A stretch of 50,975 nt of DNA from Candidatus Yanofskyibacteriota bacterium (GCA_003151795.1 PLYL01000022.1:1-50975); one strand, 5' to 3'. Counted from the first letter of the stretch, positions 28,319 through 38,015 are shown. Numbers and translations are program-made. The notes: generated by a model not told the origin, from the letters alone.

Positions 28319-28537
28319 GGGATAATTCGTGGATAAGGATGTGTTTAAAATATATCCAGACAAAGTATTATTAAACTATCCCTTAATATTCCAGTGCCTG
28401 TCCACAATATTTATGAATAAAAATTCACTTAAAAATATCGGCCTAGTAACGGTTTTTAGACCATATTTAATTAATTATTCACATATCCACTCTCTTAATA
28501 GTAATAATAAAAATATGAAACATAATATTTATTAATT
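28319..28537. other. Candidate oriC: AT-rich dnaA-dnaN intergenic with DnaA-box-like sites
   Basis: CGTGGATAA (28329), CTGTCCACA (28399), TTATTCACA and CATATCCAC (about 28476-28490); long AT tracts. Confidence 0.65.
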
Positions 28538-29626
28538 ATGAAACTTATTGTCAATCAAAAAAATCTCAAGCGAGCCATTAGTCTAGTAGAGAAAGTTGTT
28601 TCCAAAAATACATCCCTCCCAATTCTTGGAAATATATTATTTAAAACCGAAAATGGCCGATTGCGGTTATCAGCCACTAATTTAGAATTGGGGATTAATA
28701 CTTTAATCGGAGTAAAAATAGAAGAAGTCGGGGAAATTGCCGTTCCGGCCCGAATATTCTCTGATTTTATAAACACGGTTCAAGACGAAAAAGTCACTCT
28801 TGTGACTAAAAATAATACCCTGACGATTAACGCCGAACATTATAAAACAAGCATTCTCGGCTTCGACCCGAAAGATTTTCCGATTATTCCAAAAATAAAG
28901 TCTGAACCGATTGTTTCGATACCCGCCAGCATTCTCAAAGGCGCTCTGGTAAAAGTGCTAGACTCAATGGCTATATCCGAGACTAGGCCCGAACTGGCTG
29001 GCGTTCTGGTGCAGATAAAAGACAATCAATGCGTTTTTGTTTCGACCGATATTTTCCGGCTCTCTGAAGTAATTTTACCGATTAAGGCTTCCGCTTCCGC
29101 TTCGATTATTCTTCCCAGAAACACGGTGGCTGAATTAGTGCGCATGTGCAGCGATCTCGAGGGTGATGTGCAAATTAAATACGCCGACAATCAGGTCGCT
29201 TTCGTGGCTGAAGATATAGAGCTTGTTTCCCGAGTGGTGGACGGCACCTATCCGCCGTACAAAAACGTGATTCCAGAGAAGTTCATATCTCGAGCTTTGA
29301 TTAAGCGCGGTGAATTAGAAAACAATATCCGCCTGGCGGGCTTATTCGCTTCCAGTATTTCCGACGTGAAGATTGCCTGCTCAAAAGATAAATTGACGAT
29401 TACCGCCCGCAATAGCGATAAAGGCGAGATTGAGACCGATGTGCCGGCGGTTCTTAAAAACGAGCCGTTTGAGCTGTCTTTGAACTACCGATACATTCTG
29501 GACGGCCTTAAAAACATGCCCGGTAACGACGTGATTATTGAATTTACCGGCGCCGGCAGTCCGCTCGTCATGCGTCCGGGCGATGATAAGTCTTTCGTGT
29601 ATCTTATTATGCCTCTTAGAAACTAG
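28538..29626 (+). CDS. dnaN: DNA polymerase III beta subunit
   Basis: MKLIVNQKNLKRAISLVEKVVSKNTSLPILGNIL...VYLIMPLRN. Confidence 0.95.
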   Translation: MKLIVNQKNLKRAISLVEKVVSKNTSLPILGNILFKTENGRLRLSATNLELGINTLIGVKIEEVGEIAVPARIFSDFINTVQDEKVTLVTKNNTLTINAEHYKTSILGFDPKDFPIIPKIKSEPIVSIPASILKGALVKVLDSMAISETRPELAGVLVQIKDNQCVFVSTDIFRLSEVILPIKASASASIILPRNTVAELVRMCSDLEGDVQIKYADNQVAFVAEDIELVSRVVDGTYPPYKNVIPEKFISRALIKRGELENNIRLAGLFASSISDVKIACSKDKLTITARNSDKGEIETDVPAVLKNEPFELSLNYRYILDGLKNMPGNDVIIEFTGAGSPLVMRPGDDKSFVYLIMPLRN

Positions 29627-29647
29627 GGGTTATATTAATATAACCCC
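29626..29647. repeat. 22-bp perfect palindrome GGGGTTATATTAATATAACCCC at the dnaN stop codon
   Basis: Direct reading; possible terminator. Confidence 0.85.
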
Positions 29648-29650
29648 CCC

Positions 29651-29932
29651 ATGTTCCGAAATATTCAAGATCGCTTCGCGCGACGTCTCGAAAACATTAA
29701 GAGCAAAACCCAAACCCAAACGGAGCTCGAAAAAAATATCCGCTCATTTTTGATTCAAGAATTCGGCCCCATCGGAGAATCATTAAGTTTTAAAGCCGCT
29801 CAAGAAAATAAAAAAATACACATTCGGCTGGAGAGCAAGACGGCGGCCAATGAAATCGTGTTGCGGAGCGGCAAACTTAAAGAATCTCTGCGCGCTTTCG
29901 ATAATAAAATAGAAACTATCAATATCGACTAA
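29651..29932 (+). CDS. Small DciA/DUF721-like protein
   Basis: Short basic ORF after dnaN; IRLESKTAANEIVLRSGKLKESL. Confidence 0.5.
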   Translation: MFRNIQDRFARRLENIKSKTQTQTELEKNIRSFLIQEFGPIGESLSFKAAQENKKIHIRLESKTAANEIVLRSGKLKESLRAFDNKIETINID

Positions 29933-29954
29933 GCTTGCCCGCCTAAGTTTTATT

Positions 29955-32156
29955 CTAAAAGTTTGGCGTGGGCGTCGGAGAAGGAGTCGGTGTGGGGGAC
30001 GGATAATTACCATATGACGCCTCGCCGTAGGCCTGTAGGACCGGCCAGTCCCAATTGGCGAACTGGGGATCGTTGCCAGGATTGGATGGGATTGGACCCA
30101 GCGGGTCGGTCCGGTCGACGTAATAAAGGATTTCATGGTACTGGGTCGGCCCGCCGTCTGGCGGGGTGTAGCTTATGTTGCCATTCAGCATGGGCTTGTC
30201 AGAGCTCACCGGGTCCGGATCGGGGAATGATTCATGGGGAAAAGTCGCCAGGGCTTGGGTCATGAATTCGTGCCACATTGGTCCGGCGGCGCTGACACCG
30301 GCGCCGGCTTGGGTCATGGAACTGTTGTCGTTGTTGCCGGTCCAGACGGCCGTGGAGATGGACGGACTGAAGCCGACCAGCCAGCCGTCGCGATTATCTT
30401 GGGTGGTGCCGGTTTTGGCGGCCACGTCGTAGCCGGGAATATAGAGCGAACTGTTGTAGCCGAACTCCGGCGCCCGGGCGGAATTATCAGAGAGGACATT
30501 ATCAATTAATCGAGCGGTTTGGGTGTCGAGAACACGCTGGGGCTGGTCCTGGGCTTGTTCCAGGATGTTGCCATTCACGTCGGAAACGCTTTTGATAATG
30601 CGATACGGATTACGGACGCCGTCATTGGCGAAGACGCCGTAAGCCGAAGCCATGTCGATTGGTTTCACTTCCGCCCCGCCTAAGACCAAGGAGAGGCCGT
30701 AGCGGCTCGGGTCGGTCAGGGTGGTGATGCCCATTTCTTGAGCGAAACTGATAGTGTCGGGGATGCCCGCGAGATAGAGCGTTTTTACCGACGGCACATT
30801 GAGCGATTCATCAATGGCTTGGCGCATCGTAACGGCGCCGCGGAATTTACCGTCATAATCTTGGGGGTGGTAGCAAGCTAACCCGTATTGGTCGGTGGTC
30901 TGATTTCCATCCGGCGAGCAGTTGGGATTGAATTCTGTTTTGTAATCGAAGATGGTCGTTGAGTCGGGGTAGCCCTTCTGGAAAGCGACCGCATAGGCAA
31001 ATGGCTTGAATGAGGAACCGGGCTGGCGGGCCGCGGTGGCGACATTAAAGTTGCCTTGATTGGCGACGTCGAAATAATTAACCGAGCCGACTAAAGCAAG
31101 GACGTCGCCATTTTTCGGACTGACGGCGACCAGAGCCGCGTTCGAGGCTTTGTATTTTGTTTTGTTGATGGCCGCGTATTTGGTCACGGCCGCTTCGGCG
31201 TAGCCCTGGAGGGTGGCGTCGAGGGTGGTGATGATATTAAAGCCGCCGCTTTCAATCGCCGCCTCGCCGTATTTAGCGGCCAGATAATCTTTGACCATAA
31301 TCACAAAATGCGGAGCGGTGATGCTTTCGGTACTCGAATGAAAGACCGGCTTTTCGGCGACGGCTTGCTGATAGTCGGCGTCGGAGATTGAACCGAGCTT
31401 TTTCATGCTGGCGAGAATAGTATTCTTGCGGGTGATAAGGTCATCAATGTGATTGCCGTAGGGCGAGTAGTAGCTCGGCGCTTGGGGCAGGGCCGCCAGC
31501 GTGGCCGCTTCGCTCAAATCTAATTGAGAGGCGCTTTTGCCGAAGAATGTTTTGGACGCCGCCTCGATACCGTAGGCGTTCGAGCCGTAAGGAATCTGGT
31601 TTAAATACATCCAAAAAATCTGGTCTTTGGAAAACTGGCGTTCCAGCTCAACCGATAAAATCAACTCTTCAACTTTACGCAAGGCTGTTTTCTGGCTTCC
31701 GAGGAGAGTCTGCTTAACTAATTGTTGGGTAATTGTTGAACCACCCTGCGATAAGCTGAAGGTTGTAACATCATTATATATCGACCGAAGAATACCTTTT
31801 ATATCAAACCCGCCATGAGAATAGAAACCGCTGTCTTCGGCGGCGAGAGTCGCGTTCTTTAAATTGGCCGGGATTTGTTCCCAAGGAATGATGGTTCGCT
31901 TTTCTTCGCCATGGATGTCATAGAGAAGGACCTGGCCCGTCCGATCGTAGATTTTGGTCGATTCGCTGACTTTGCGATCGGCGATGGAGTTGGGGTCGGG
32001 AAGGATGCGCTGGATATAGATAAACAAGCCGAAAAACAAAATCGCGCCGATGACGACAAGCCAGAGCACGAACATTCCCACTTGCTTCAGGCTCGGCTTT
32101 TTAATTTTTGAACTCTTGAATACTCGGCCGATAATAGGCGACATGGCTGACATCAT
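29955..32156 (-). CDS. Penicillin-binding protein 1A-like bifunctional transglycosylase/transpeptidase
   Basis: AAEDSGFYSHGGFDIKGILRS, GGSTITQQLVKQTLLGSQKT, ARQPGSSFKPFAYA, AAKTGTTQDNRDGWLVGFS. Confidence 0.95.
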   Translation of the reverse strand: MMSAMSPIIGRVFKSSKIKKPSLKQVGMFVLWLVVIGAILFFGLFIYIQRILPDPNSIADRKVSESTKIYDRTGQVLLYDIHGEEKRTIIPWEQIPANLKNATLAAEDSGFYSHGGFDIKGILRSIYNDVTTFSLSQGGSTITQQLVKQTLLGSQKTALRKVEELILSVELERQFSKDQIFWMYLNQIPYGSNAYGIEAASKTFFGKSASQLDLSEAATLAALPQAPSYYSPYGNHIDDLITRKNTILASMKKLGSISDADYQQAVAEKPVFHSSTESITAPHFVIMVKDYLAAKYGEAAIESGGFNIITTLDATLQGYAEAAVTKYAAINKTKYKASNAALVAVSPKNGDVLALVGSVNYFDVANQGNFNVATAARQPGSSFKPFAYAVAFQKGYPDSTTIFDYKTEFNPNCSPDGNQTTDQYGLACYHPQDYDGKFRGAVTMRQAIDESLNVPSVKTLYLAGIPDTISFAQEMGITTLTDPSRYGLSLVLGGAEVKPIDMASAYGVFANDGVRNPYRIIKSVSDVNGNILEQAQDQPQRVLDTQTARLIDNVLSDNSARAPEFGYNSSLYIPGYDVAAKTGTTQDNRDGWLVGFSPSISTAVWTGNNDNSSMTQAGAGVSAAGPMWHEFMTQALATFPHESFPDPDPVSSDKPMLNGNISYTPPDGGPTQYHEILYYVDRTDPLGPIPSNPGNDPQFANWDWPVLQAYGEASYGNYPSPTPTPSPTPTPNF

Positions 32157-32209
32157 GCCACAAAAACCGCATATTTACAACATTCTGATTACAGGATACT
32201 ATATACATC

Positions 32210-33382
32210 ATGAATGAAATACTAGAACGAGGGGTTGAAGAAATAATCGAACAGGACCATCTAAAAAAACGATTACAAAACGGCGATGTTCTTCGGGTCA
32301 AACTTGGTATCGACCCAACCGCGAAGGATTTACATCTGGGCCACACGGTAGTGCTTCGAAAACTAAGGCAGTTCCAAGATGCGGGCCACCAAGCAGTGTT
32401 TATTATCGGCGATTTTACTGCGCTGATAGGCGATCCTTCGGGCCGAAGCGATTTACGCCCAGTATTAACATCTGAACAAATAAAAGAAAATCTCAAGAAT
32501 TATCTCAAGGAGGCCGGCAAAGTTATTGATTTAAAAAAAGCCGAAGTTCGGTACAACTCTGAATGGTTGGGTAGTCAGGGCCCGGGTTTTATTATGGAGC
32601 TCGCCAGTAAGTTTACTGTGGCGAGGATGCTTGAACGGGATGATTTTCAAAAACGGATTAAGAATGACCAGGATGTTGGAGTTCTCGAAATTATGTACCC
32701 GATTTTACAGGGATATGATTCCGTGGCGGTGAAAGCGGATGTGGAGCTTGGTGGCACAGATCAAAAATTCAACTTGCTTATGGGTAGAAAGGTTCAGAAA
32801 CGCTATGGCCAGCCGGAGCAGGACATAATAACATGCCCGCTTATTGAAGGGCTGGACGGTGTAAATAAAATGAGCAAAAGTCTTGGCAACTATGTCGGTA
32901 TTTCTGATATTCCTGCCGATATGTTCGGGAAAATTATGTCCTTGCCGGACGGCTTGATGATAAAATATTTCACCCTTCTCACTGATGTCCCACAGGAAGA
33001 AATTGATCAGCTAAAAAAAGAGCGAGAAGATTTAAGAGTAACTCCTACTCGCTCGCCAAAAGAATGGAAAGAGAAATTGGCCCACGAGTTGGTTAGAATG
33101 TACCACGGAGAAAAAGAAGCCCAAAAAGCCCAAAAAGAATTTTCTAATGTTTTCTCAAAAAAAGAATTACCAGAAGACATCCAGGAATTTTCCGTCGCCG
33201 GGCAATCAATTCTAGATTTTATTTCTGACAATAATTTAGCCGAGTCTCGTTCGGAAGCAAAAAGATTACTTGAGCAGAAGGCCGTGAAAGTAAATTCGAT
33301 ACATGTTACAGATTGGGGGCAAGTGCTATCGAAAGGGGATATTATTCAAGTTGGTCCGCGAAAATTCGCAAAAGTTAAGTAA
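32210..33382 (+). CDS. tyrS: Tyrosyl-tRNA synthetase
   Basis: KLGIDPTAKDLHLGHTVVLRKL, KMSKSLGNYVGI, C-terminal S4-like domain. Confidence 0.93.
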   Translation: MNEILERGVEEIIEQDHLKKRLQNGDVLRVKLGIDPTAKDLHLGHTVVLRKLRQFQDAGHQAVFIIGDFTALIGDPSGRSDLRPVLTSEQIKENLKNYLKEAGKVIDLKKAEVRYNSEWLGSQGPGFIMELASKFTVARMLERDDFQKRIKNDQDVGVLEIMYPILQGYDSVAVKADVELGGTDQKFNLLMGRKVQKRYGQPEQDIITCPLIEGLDGVNKMSKSLGNYVGISDIPADMFGKIMSLPDGLMIKYFTLLTDVPQEEIDQLKKEREDLRVTPTRSPKEWKEKLAHELVRMYHGEKEAQKAQKEFSNVFSKKELPEDIQEFSVAGQSILDFISDNNLAESRSEAKRLLEQKAVKVNSIHVTDWGQVLSKGDIIQVGPRKFAKVK

Positions 33383-33414
33383 TATAAAATCGGCCTCTCG
33401 GCCGATTTTATATT
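33381..33414. terminator. Terminator hairpin AATATAAAATCGGCC TCTC GGCCGATTTTATATT
   Basis: Perfect long stem after the tyrS stop. Confidence 0.8.
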
Positions 33415-33418
33415 TGAA

Positions 33419-33607
33419 TTAAGAGGTGACTGGTGGCTCTTCCTCATCTTCTTCTTCATCCTCGTCATTTTCATCCGTGTCGTCTTTGTCCACATCTAGG
33501 TCATCTTCCTCATCTTCATCCTCGTCGGGCTTGTCTGGGTCTACATCAGCTTCGAGATTAAGCATCTTCTTTTCGAGTGATTCTTCCAACAAGGACTGGT
33601 CAGTCAT
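33419..33607 (-). CDS. Highly acidic low-complexity small protein (62 aa)
   Basis: DVDPDKPDEDEDEEDDLDVDKDDTDENDEDEEEDEEEPP. Confidence 0.55.
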   Translation of the reverse strand: MTDQSLLEESLEKKMLNLEADVDPDKPDEDEDEEDDLDVDKDDTDENDEDEEEDEEEPPVTS

Positions 33608-33682
33608 AGCGACTGTAAATATCTTCTTTGCGCCGAGCAGATTCCATTAGGAAACAGCACTCATTCACAAACAAGATGGTTA

Positions 33683-34156
33683 TTATACCGATATTCTAGT
33701 AGACGCGGAGCAAATTGCAATAGCTAAGGCGTCGGCGGCGTCATCGGGCTTGATGGGTTCTTTAATATTCAATAGCATCTTAACCATTCGCTGGACCTGG
33801 TCTTTATCGGCTCGGCCATAGGCGCTGATGTTTTGTTTCACTTGTAATGGTGTGAATTCATGGACGGGCAAGTTGTGTTTGGCAAGCGTCAGCATAATCA
33901 CGCCCCGCATCTCACTCACCGCCATCACGGTTTTCTGGTTGTTAAAGAAAAACAGCTTCTCGATACCCGCCGAGTCGGGCTTATATTTTTTAATCAACTT
34001 CGTCAGTGCTTTCTCGGTTTCGATAAAATCAAACAGCTTATCTTTGCCGGTATTGGAAATAATTCCATAGGCAACACAACTCATCTTGTTCCGATCATGC
34101 TGAACGACGCCATAGCCAATTCTGGTTGTGCCGGGATCAATGCCTAATGCTATCAC
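33683..34156 (-). CDS. ruvC: Holliday junction resolvase RuvC
   Basis: MIALGIDPGTTRIGYGVV, GIEKLFFFNNQKTVMAVSEMRGV, DAADALAIAIC. Confidence 0.95.
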   Translation of the reverse strand: MIALGIDPGTTRIGYGVVQHDRNKMSCVAYGIISNTGKDKLFDFIETEKALTKLIKKYKPDSAGIEKLFFFNNQKTVMAVSEMRGVIMLTLAKHNLPVHEFTPLQVKQNISAYGRADKDQVQRMVKMLLNIKEPIKPDDAADALAIAICSASTRISV

Positions 34157-34225
34157 TAGCGTGCAAGCGGTAAGCTAGTAAGTCGGCAAGCTTTTTGCTT
34201 ACACGCTTATCAGCTTACATACTTA

Positions 34226-34732
34226 TTAGCTTTCCAAGTTTGAGGCCACATCATCGACATCGTCTTGGTCATCGAGGGCTTCAAAGAGGGAATCGAGTTT
34301 GGCGTGGTCTTCGGGGCTAATTTCAGCGGGGGTGTGGAACATCCAATCGATGCTTCTGGGTTGAACCATTTTGGCATGGTGGCCGGTTAGTATATTTCGT
34401 ATTTCCGTAATGGTGCGATTCGAATTATCGGTAATGGCTTTAATCTTTAAAGCAACTCCGCCGGGACCGATAGCTTCAACCATAATTTCTTGGAGCTGGG
34501 CCGCCGACTTGTCCGACACTTTCTTGATGGCTCGGTCGATGTTTTCCTTGGGCATATTCGCGGCTCGAGCTTGTTCAATCGCGCCAGCGAGCGTGGAATT
34601 GGATTTTTGGTCGCTTCCATTGCGGGCGGCAAGAGTAATATTCTTTGAAAGTTTCGAAAACAGCTGGCCGCGTTTCTGGTCAGTCGCGCCTTTCTTGTGC
34701 TTGATTGTCGACCATTTCGAATGCCCGCTCAT
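34226..34732 (-). CDS. yebC: YebC/PmpR-family protein, shortened
   Basis: MSGHSKWSTIKHKKGATDQKRGQLFSKLSKNITLAAR; 168 aa. Confidence 0.9.
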   Translation of the reverse strand: MSGHSKWSTIKHKKGATDQKRGQLFSKLSKNITLAARNGSDQKSNSTLAGAIEQARAANMPKENIDRAIKKVSDKSAAQLQEIMVEAIGPGGVALKIKAITDNSNRTITEIRNILTGHHAKMVQPRSIDWMFHTPAEISPEDHAKLDSLFEALDDQDDVDDVASNLES

Positions 34733-34771
34733 AGGATAGTAATTAGGACTTAGAAATTAGTAATTAGAAAT

Positions 34772-35866
34772 TTATAAATCCAGCCCCGCATTTTTGGGTG
34801 GATTTATTTTGATGTGTTTGTAGCCACCCGGAGTGAGGACACGGCCTTTGGAGGTGCGGGCGAGGAGGCCGAGTTGCATGAGGTAGGGTTCGTAGACATC
34901 TTCGACCGTCGCTTCTTCTTCAGAGATGGTCGCGGCGATGGTTTTCAAGCCCACGGGTCCGCCCGCGAATTTTTCGGCGATAGTGAGGAGGATCTTCCGG
35001 TCGGTGTCTTCCAGGCCCTTGTCGTCGACCTCCAGCATGTCTAATGCTTGTTTAGCTAGTTCAGCAGTGATCACCGTATCCTTCATCCCGTCAGAAGTCA
35101 CGCTCGCGCTCGGAGCGCGAGTCCGGAGGACCTTGGCGGGGCTACTTCCCACGGGATTCATCTGGGCGAAATCACGGACGCGTTTGAGTAGCCGATTCGC
35201 CACCCGAGGCGTATACCTAGAAGCAACAGCAATCGCTTTGATCGCTTCGGGTTCGGCTTTAACGCCCAGCAACTTGGCGGAACGGGCGATGATTTTGGAT
35301 ATTTCGGCTTCGTTGTAGAAATCTAAACGGAAGCTAACACCGAAGCGAGAACGAAAAGGCGCCGACAACAACGAAATCTTAGTCGTGGCGGCGATGAGAG
35401 TAAAACGGGGGAGTCCAATCTGGAGGGTTTTGGCACTGTTGCCTTTGCCGATGACGATATCGAGATTAAAGTTCTCCATGGCCGGATAAATAACTTCCTC
35501 AACGCTTTTATTGAGGCGGTGGACTTCATCTATGAATAACACATCGCCATCTTGAAGGCCCGTCAGAATCGAGCCGACATCGCCGGCTTTTTCCAGGGCC
35601 GTGCCGGAAGTGATTTTAATCGAAGTACCCAGTTCTTTGGCTATAAGGTAAGAAAGGGTGGTTTTACCGAGGCCGGACGGGCCATGAAGCAAGAGGTGCT
35701 CGATGGGCTCATTGCGCTTCTTGGCCGCGCCAATCATGACCTTGAGGTTGGCCTTTATTTTCTCTTGGCCGATATACTCATCAAATGTCTTTGGCCGGAG
35801 GGCCTGATCGAGCAATTGGTCGTCTAGGACGGCTACCGGAGTTGTGGAAGAAGGCTGTTGTTTCAT
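34772..35866 (-). CDS. ruvB: Holliday junction helicase RuvB, with internal insertion
   Basis: [55 protein letters not shown]. Confidence 0.95.
   Translation of the reverse strand: MKQQPSSTTPVAVLDDQLLDQALRPKTFDEYIGQEKIKANLKVMIGAAKKRNEPIEHLLLHGPSGLGKTTLSYLIAKELGTSIKITSGTALEKAGDVGSILTGLQDGDVLFIDEVHRLNKSVEEVIYPAMENFNLDIVIGKGNSAKTLQIGLPRFTLIAATTKISLLSAPFRSRFGVSFRLDFYNEAEISKIIARSAKLLGVKAEPEAIKAIAVASRYTPRVANRLLKRVRDFAQMNPVGSSPAKVLRTRAPSASVTSDGMKDTVITAELAKQALDMLEVDDKGLEDTDRKILLTIAEKFAGGPVGLKTIAATISEEEATVEDVYEPYLMQLGLLARTSKGRVLTPGGYKHIKINPPKNAGLDL
35085..35157. repeat. Palindromic element inside ruvB
   Basis: Outer ATCCCGT/ACGGGAT, inner CTCGCGCT CGG AGCGCGAG. Confidence 0.7.
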
Positions 35867-35875
35867 TGGGCTTGA

Positions 35876-35938
35876 CCCCTCACTTGAAAAGCAGTTACTT
35901 GCAGTATTGGGGCCAATTTCTGCTTTTCAAGTGAGGGG
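35876..35938. promoter_or_regulatory. 19-bp perfect inverted repeat in the ruvB leader
   Basis: CCCCTCACTTGAAAAGCAG (35876-35894) / CTGCTTTTCAAGTGAGGGG (35920-35938). Confidence 0.75.
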
Positions 35939-35967
35939 TTGACATTCTCCTTAATTTGGATTAAAAT
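35939..35967 (+). promoter_or_regulatory. Sigma70-type promoter TTGACA-N17-TAAAAT
   Basis: Direct reading; drives the structured region 35974-36165. Confidence 0.7.
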
Positions 35968-35973
35968 ATAAGC

Positions 35974-36165
35974 ATAGTATCGACTCGGAAGGACCTCTTT
36001 AATCTGTAGGCAATTAGACTGCTCCTTAAACGTGGCGGTCTAATCGGGGTATTATCGTGATGGGCGACTCGGCCTCGGCTGGGTCTACCCTCTGACCTAT
36101 CCTGGCCTGCTTCCTTATGGAAACAGGTTTTTGCCTACAGATTAAAAAGGTCCTATTAACTTAGT
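35974..36165 (+). ncRNA. Candidate structured RNA closed by a long stem
   Basis: AGGACCTCTTTAATCTGTAGGCA / TGCCTACAGATTAAAAAGGTCCT; inner hairpins TTAGAC..GTCTAA and CCTGCTTCC..GGAAACAGG. Confidence 0.55.
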
Positions 36166-36317
36166 GGGCGCACGCTCTCGCCTTCGGCTACCGAGCGGCT
36201 CTTGGCCAACTGCTTCGTTGAATCCTCCGCTTGCTCCTCGCTGTACCACTAGTACAGCTCGTCGCAATGCTCGGATTCGCCTCGCATTTGACCAAGCCAC
36301 TGGCGTTAATTAATCTA

Positions 36318-38015
36318 TCAACCCAAAATGCGTTCAATCTCGTCAAACGAGGTTACGCCGGCCAGTAATTTCAAATACGCGTCTTGGCGCATCGTAATCA
36401 TCCCTTGCTTGACCGCTAATTCCGTAACATCGGCCATCGACGGATTCGACATAATTAATTTCTCCATCTCCGGCGTGACATGGAAAGCCTCGTAGACGCC
36501 GATACGGCCCTTGTAGCCGGTGGTGTTGCACTTCTCACAGCCGACCGGTTCAAAAATTTCCATATTCTCGGTCAAAGTAGGAACTTTGTCAGCCAGAGGC
36601 TGACCCGCCTTTGGCGGGAATTTACCCCTAAGGGGTTCAAGGTCGGTTTTTATTTTGGCTAATCGACCGGCGGCTAATGGTTTTTTGGCTCGGCAATTTT
36701 CACACAATTTTCTTAACAAGCGCTGGGCCATGGCCATGCGGATGGCGGGCGCGATAATTTGAGGCTGGACTTTCAGATCAATCAGGCGGGGGATAGTGCC
36801 GGCCGCGTCGTTGGTGTGAATCGTCGAAAGCACCAAGTGGCCCGTCAGAGCCGCGTTCAAAGCGATCTCGGCGGTTTCATTATCTCGGATTTCACCGACC
36901 AGAATAATGTCGGGGTCTTGGCGGACAATCGAGCGCAGGCCGTCGGCAAAAGTGTATCCTTTGGCGGGATCAACTTGGGTTTGGGAGATGCCGGTAATGT
37001 GATATTCAATCGGATCTTCAATGGTGATAATCTTTTCTTCCGATGAGTTTAAAAAGTTCACGAAGGCATACAGCGTCGTGGTCTTGCCGGAACCGGTCGG
37101 GCCGGTGGTCAGGATAGCGCCCGTCGGTTTGGCCAACTGTTCCTTCATCATGTCGAGGAAATCGGGGCGCATGCCCAAGTCTTCGAGCTTGCCTTTGATA
37201 CTGCGCGGGTCGAGCAAACGCATGACGATGGTCTCGCCGAATTCGCTGGGCAGGATAGAAACACGGACCTCGATATCGATGCCGCCCTCGCGGATCGTAA
37301 ACCGGCCGTCTTGGGGCGCACGCTGGATGTTGAGTTTGAGGTGCGAGAGAACTTTAATGCGATTCACCACTTTTTCATATGATGCGCTTTCGATGGTGGT
37401 CACGTCTTCCAGAACGCCATCCATGCGGTAGCGGAGACGGGCATTTTCGTGAGTCGGTTCAAAGTGAATGTCCGAAGCGCCAATCTTCAAAGCGCCGGCC
37501 AAGAGAATTTCCAGCATCTTGGTAACGGATACGCTGGCGACCTGTTGCTGAAGATCTTTGATTGACCCAATTTTGCTTTGGAGTTCGGCCAGGTCGGCTT
37601 CTTTAATATCAATCGAGCCGACTTCAAAGGTGTCGACGCGTTTTAGGTTAATGTATCTCTGCCAGGCATGAGCAAGGCCGGCGGGGGAGGTCATGATGAT
37701 GTGAATCGTGAATCCGCGGGTTTTGAGACTTTTGATTGATTCCAAACCGTCAATTTTGGCGGGGTCGGTAGTAGCGACGGTTAGAGCCACGCCTGTTTTG
37801 AGGATAATAGCGAAATTTCCGGCTCGGGCTTCTTCTTCGGAAACTAAACCCAGCGCGCCGGTGTCGATGGGCGCCGAGGCCAGGTCGGAAAAAGGGATAC
37901 CAAGCTTCTGGGCCGCCGCCTGGAACGAATCCTTGCTTCCATGAGCGCTGATTTGCCCCAGCTTTTTCTCCAATTCTTCCTCTCGTTTTACTTGCGGTGT
38001 TTTGGGGTCTGCCAT
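36318..38015 (-). CDS. pilB: GspE/PilB-family type II secretion / type IV pilus ATPase
   Basis: ILTTGPTGSGKTTTLYAFVNFLN, EDPIEYHITGISQTQVDPAKGYTFADGLRSIVRQDPDIILVGEIRDNETAEIA, CEKCNTTGYKGRIGVYE. Confidence 0.92.
   Translation of the reverse strand: MADPKTPQVKREEELEKKLGQISAHGSKDSFQAAAQKLGIPFSDLASAPIDTGALGLVSEEEARAGNFAIILKTGVALTVATTDPAKIDGLESIKSLKTRGFTIHIIMTSPAGLAHAWQRYINLKRVDTFEVGSIDIKEADLAELQSKIGSIKDLQQQVASVSVTKMLEILLAGALKIGASDIHFEPTHENARLRYRMDGVLEDVTTIESASYEKVVNRIKVLSHLKLNIQRAPQDGRFTIREGGIDIEVRVSILPSEFGETIVMRLLDPRSIKGKLEDLGMRPDFLDMMKEQLAKPTGAILTTGPTGSGKTTTLYAFVNFLNSSEEKIITIEDPIEYHITGISQTQVDPAKGYTFADGLRSIVRQDPDIILVGEIRDNETAEIALNAALTGHLVLSTIHTNDAAGTIPRLIDLKVQPQIIAPAIRMAMAQRLLRKLCENCRAKKPLAAGRLAKIKTDLEPLRGKFPPKAGQPLADKVPTLTENMEIFEPVGCEKCNTTGYKGRIGVYEAFHVTPEMEKLIMSNPSMADVTELAVKQGMITMRQDAYLKLLAGVTSFDEIERILG

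Noticed and set aside
33426-33650. Poly-Ser ORF opposite the acidic protein
   Set aside because: Composition is the mirror of the acidic tract; no independent evidence for translation.
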